In this document: positions 4,811 to 6,517 of the stretch, one piece after another
Layout: every line of letters starts with the position of its first letter
Position numbering within the stretch: the first letter of the stretch is position 1
NCBI GenBank assembly: GCA_904501845.1
Contig: CAJGCH010000173.1
Coordinates: 1 to 6,517 of the forward strand
Reading direction: 5' to 3'
DNA from: an uncultured Bacillaceae bacterium
GTDB taxonomy: Bacteria; Bacillota; Bacilli; Bacillales; Pradoshiaceae
Length of the DNA: 6,517 nt
Notes under the pieces: model-generated
The model's input: only the letters and a program-made list of their open reading frames with translations
What the model was told of the DNA's origin: nothing
Databases searched by the model: none
Position numbers and translations under genes: made by a program

Positions 4811-5761
4811 TTAGCCCATCTTGATAACAATCTTGCCTTTTGTATGCCCTGATTCACTGAGCTCTTGGGCATTCCTCACGCCTTTCTCGGAGAAAGGGAA
4901 GGTTTCAAGTGCAGCCGGCTTTAATCGTCCTTGCTCGAGCAAGCTGGCTAATTCCTGTAATTGATCCCCTTTTGGGATAAGCCAATGGTATTGTTCCCTT
5001 ACGCCGAGACGCTGCGCATCTTGTTCAGAAGGTGGCTCAACTATGGAAACGACTATGCCGCCCTTTCGGAGAACCTTCATACTGTTAGAGAGTGTTTCAC
5101 CGCCTACAGTGTCAAAAACAGCATCGTATTCATGTAGGATTTCTTCAAATGATTCGGACTTATAATCAATGCATTGATCGGCACCGAGTGAAGATAAATA
5201 GCCATGATTTTTCTTGCTGGCAGTTGTCGCGACATAGGCTCCCTTTAGCTTCGCCAGCTGAACGGCATAAGTACCAACTCCGCCTGCTCCTCCATGAATT
5301 AAGACTTTTTGCCCCTCCATGATCTCAAGTACATCAAATAAAGCCTGATAGGCTGTCAAACCTGCAAGAGGAACGGATGCCGCTTGCTCAAAGGAGATGT
5401 TATCGGGAATTCTGGCAAGCAATAGCTCATCGACAACGGTATATTCAGCATATGTACCGTAACGTGTCAGTTCAGGCCGGGCGAAAACACGGTCGCCGAC
5501 TTGGAAATCTTGGACATGTTCTCCGACTTCGGTTACGACACCAGCGACATCCCAGCCAAGAATGATTGGGAAATCAAAGTCATAGCGGTCCTTCAGATAG
5601 CCTTTCCTAAGCTTCCAGTCAATGGGGTTGACAGAAGCAGCTTTCACTTCCACAAGGACTTGATTATCAAGAAGAACAGGCTTTTCAATAACTTTTTCCT
5701 TTAATTCTGTTACTCCTCCGTATGACTCAATTACTACAGCTTTCATCCTGTTTTTCTCCAT
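4811..5761 (-). CDS. Zinc-independent MDR oxidoreductase, quinone oxidoreductase-like (NADP-dependent)
   Basis: This full-length MDR-superfamily protein has 316 residues, typical for zinc-free quinone oxidoreductase-like enzymes. The GroES-like domain covers about residues 6-125: MKAVVIESYGG (6-16), VKAASVNPIDWKLRKG (39-54), GWDVAGVV (69-76) and VGDRVFAR (88-95). The Rossmann domain carries LIHGGAGGVGTYAVQLAK (154-171), the GGAGGVG nucleotide loop, followed by ATTAS, which suggests NADPH preference. No structural or catalytic zinc ligands are present. The substrate may be a quinone or an alpha,beta-unsaturated carbonyl; sequence alone does not say. The ATG at 5761 has AGAGGAGG about six bases upstream. 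The ATG six codons in (MKAVV) matches the usual family N-terminus but has a weaker ribosome site. It is convergent with the symporter operon and downstream of the MFS gene, with a terminator between. Confidence 0.9.
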   Translation of the reverse strand: MEKNRMKAVVIESYGGVTELKEKVIEKPVLLDNQVLVEVKAASVNPIDWKLRKGYLKDRYDFDFPIILGWDVAGVVTEVGEHVQDFQVGDRVFARPELTRYGTYAEYTVVDELLLARIPDNISFEQAASVPLAGLTAYQALFDVLEIMEGQKVLIHGGAGGVGTYAVQLAKLKGAYVATTASKKNHGYLSSLGADQCIDYKSESFEEILHEYDAVFDTVGGETLSNSMKVLRKGGIVVSIVEPPSEQDAQRLGVREQYHWLIPKGDQLQELASLLEQGRLKPAALETFPFSEKGVRNAQELSESGHTKGKIVIKMG

Positions 5762-5786
5762 GCATATCCTCCTCTTTGTATAAAGG

Positions 5787-5820
5787 AATTACATCCTTTG
5801 TTTCTTCATTCCCTGTAATT
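5787..5820 (-). promoter_or_regulatory. Inverted repeat upstream of the MDR reductase gene, possible operator
   Basis: AATTACA (5787-5793) and TGTAATT (5814-5820) are perfect inverted copies separated by 20 bases, centred about 43 bases before the ATG. No clear -35/-10 pair can be assigned nearby: TATACA at 5784-5779 (minus strand) is too close to the ribosome site to be a normal -10. The repeat could be an operator or a leader hairpin; it could also be chance in AT-rich DNA. Confidence 0.3.
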
Positions 5821-5861
5821 AGGAGAGTAATCGCATTTGGAGAAATCCTGTATGTAAAAGT

Positions 5862-5890
5862 AAATGCTCTGCCCATAAGGCAGAGCATTT
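5862..5890 (-). terminator. Rho-independent terminator of the MFS gene
   Basis: AAATGCTCTGCC (5862-5873) pairs perfectly over 12 bp with GGCAGAGCATTT (5879-5890), with a five-base loop. It begins 15 bases after the MFS stop codon. On the minus strand the stem ends in TTT followed by ACTTTT, a modest U-tract, so some readthrough into the downstream reductase gene is possible. On the plus strand TTTT also follows. Confidence 0.8.
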
Positions 5891-5905
5891 TGGTTTCCTT
5901 CTCAA

Positions 5906-6517
5906 TCAAGCTGGTGCATCGTCATTAATGGATTTAACAATCAGAATCAGGAGTAAGATGGACAGAACACTAAATGAATAAAAGAGATAGGATTCAGTCT
6001 TTTCCATGAAAAATGACATAAGGGGGGGACCTGCCGCCACACCGAAAAAGCGTGCCGAGCTATAAAAGGATGTAATCGTGCCCCTTTGTTCTTTATCGAT
6101 GTTTTCGGTTATAAGTGCATCTAAGGATGGCAGGATGGTCCCAAGCCCTGCGCCGAATACTGATAATACCGCAATCAGCCAAAAGAGATTGTCCAAGTGT
6201 GGAGCAAAACTAATGGTCACGGCTGCTACGACGAGCGAGCTAATAATCAGGATCTTCATGGCTCTAATATTGTCTTTGATTTTCTTTCCAGTGATGAAGG
6301 ACGCAACACATAAAAAGAATAAGGGGATAGCCAAAATCAAGCCTTTCTTTATGTTATGAATGTCATATCTAGATTCGAGTATATTCGATAAATAAAATTG
6401 AATAGCAAATAAAACAAGCATAATGAACGCGCCGGTAATAAAAACACTGTAAAGCCACCTGCCGTCCTTTTTAAAGATTTTTTTGACTTTCTGCAAAAAA
6501 TCATGGAGCTTGATGGG
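5906..6517 (-). CDS. Major facilitator superfamily exporter, C-terminal half (partial)
   Basis: The frame is open to the right edge of the window; 203 residues are visible, about half of a 12-helix MFS protein of about 400 residues. The apparent TTG at 6494-6496 is internal, because the frame continues upstream as PIKLHDF and has no ribosome site there. Six hydrophobic helices, TM7-TM12, can be placed, beginning at GRWLYSVFITGAF and ending at SVLSILLLILIVKSI. The TM10-TM11 region has GAGLGTILPSLDALI, then a loop with DKEQRGTITSFYSSARFFG and AAGPP, typical of drug/H+ antiporter-type exporters. It probably exports a small toxic molecule by proton antiport, but the substrate is unknown. It sits upstream of the MDR reductase on the same strand, separated by the terminator at 5862-5890. 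The family call is secure; the subfamily is not. Confidence 0.88.
   Translation of the reverse strand, partial: PIKLHDFLQKVKKIFKKDGRWLYSVFITGAFIMLVLFAIQFYLSNILESRYDIHNIKKGLILAIPLFFLCVASFITGKKIKDNIRAMKILIISSLVVAAVTISFAPHLDNLFWLIAVLSVFGAGLGTILPSLDALITENIDKEQRGTITSFYSSARFFGVAAGPPLMSFFMEKTESYLFYSFSVLSILLLILIVKSINDDAPA

Noticed and set aside
1..5761. The two MDR reductases as a recent duplication or an inverted repeat flanking a mobile unit
   Set aside because: Both are on the minus strand and belong to different MDR subgroups with low visible similarity. No transposase, target duplications or long repeats flank the interval.
6494..6496. TTG as the start of a 196-residue protein
   Set aside because: The frame is open to the window edge, there is no ribosome site, and the protein is clearly the second half of a 12-helix MFS transporter.

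Overview
The window looks like chromosomal DNA from a low-GC Gram-positive endospore-former of the Bacillaceae. It has strong AGGAGG-type ribosome sites, TTG starts, compact Rho-independent terminators and a near-consensus CcpA (cre) site. Its proteins resemble Bacillus subtilis YhfP, the CwlO coiled-coil region, and YwcB/YwcA. There is no sign of a phage, IS element, CRISPR array, rRNA or tRNA. The gene content is mostly ordinary housekeeping and accessory metabolism.

Layout, left to right. (1) 1-615, minus strand: the N-terminal two thirds of a YhfP/AcuI-type reductase, cut by the window edge. (2) 616-1310: about 695 bases with no convincing gene. This stretch is very AT-rich and holds the divergent control regions of yhfP and the next gene, including a probable long structured 5' leader. 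(3) 1311-2672, plus strand: a secreted cell-wall hydrolase with a CwlO-like coiled-coil N-terminus and an M23 metallopeptidase C-terminus, closed by a strong terminator. (4) 2742-4780, plus strand: a two-gene operon with a sigma-A promoter, a cre box, a DUF485 membrane protein and an ActP-type solute:sodium symporter, ending at a terminator that can serve both strands. (5) 4811-5761, minus strand: a zinc-free quinone-reductase-like MDR enzyme, convergent with the symporter operon. (6) 5862-6517, minus strand: a terminator and the C-terminal half (six membrane helices) of an MFS exporter that runs off the right edge.

How the parts relate. The symporter operon is the only clear multi-gene unit. 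The DUF485 protein and the symporter overlap by ATGA and match the YjcH-ActP arrangement for acetate or short monocarboxylate uptake; the cre box fits repression while glucose is available. The murein hydrolase stands alone, without ftsEX beside it. The two MDR reductases are separate transcription units and not close paralogues.

The most interesting signals are the CwlO-like stalk joined to a different catalytic domain, and its long upstream leader. That leader has two candidate promoters, paired direct repeats, mutually exclusive hairpins and a GA dinucleotide tract inside a possible short upstream ORF. I see no good evidence for a wholly new multi-gene system.
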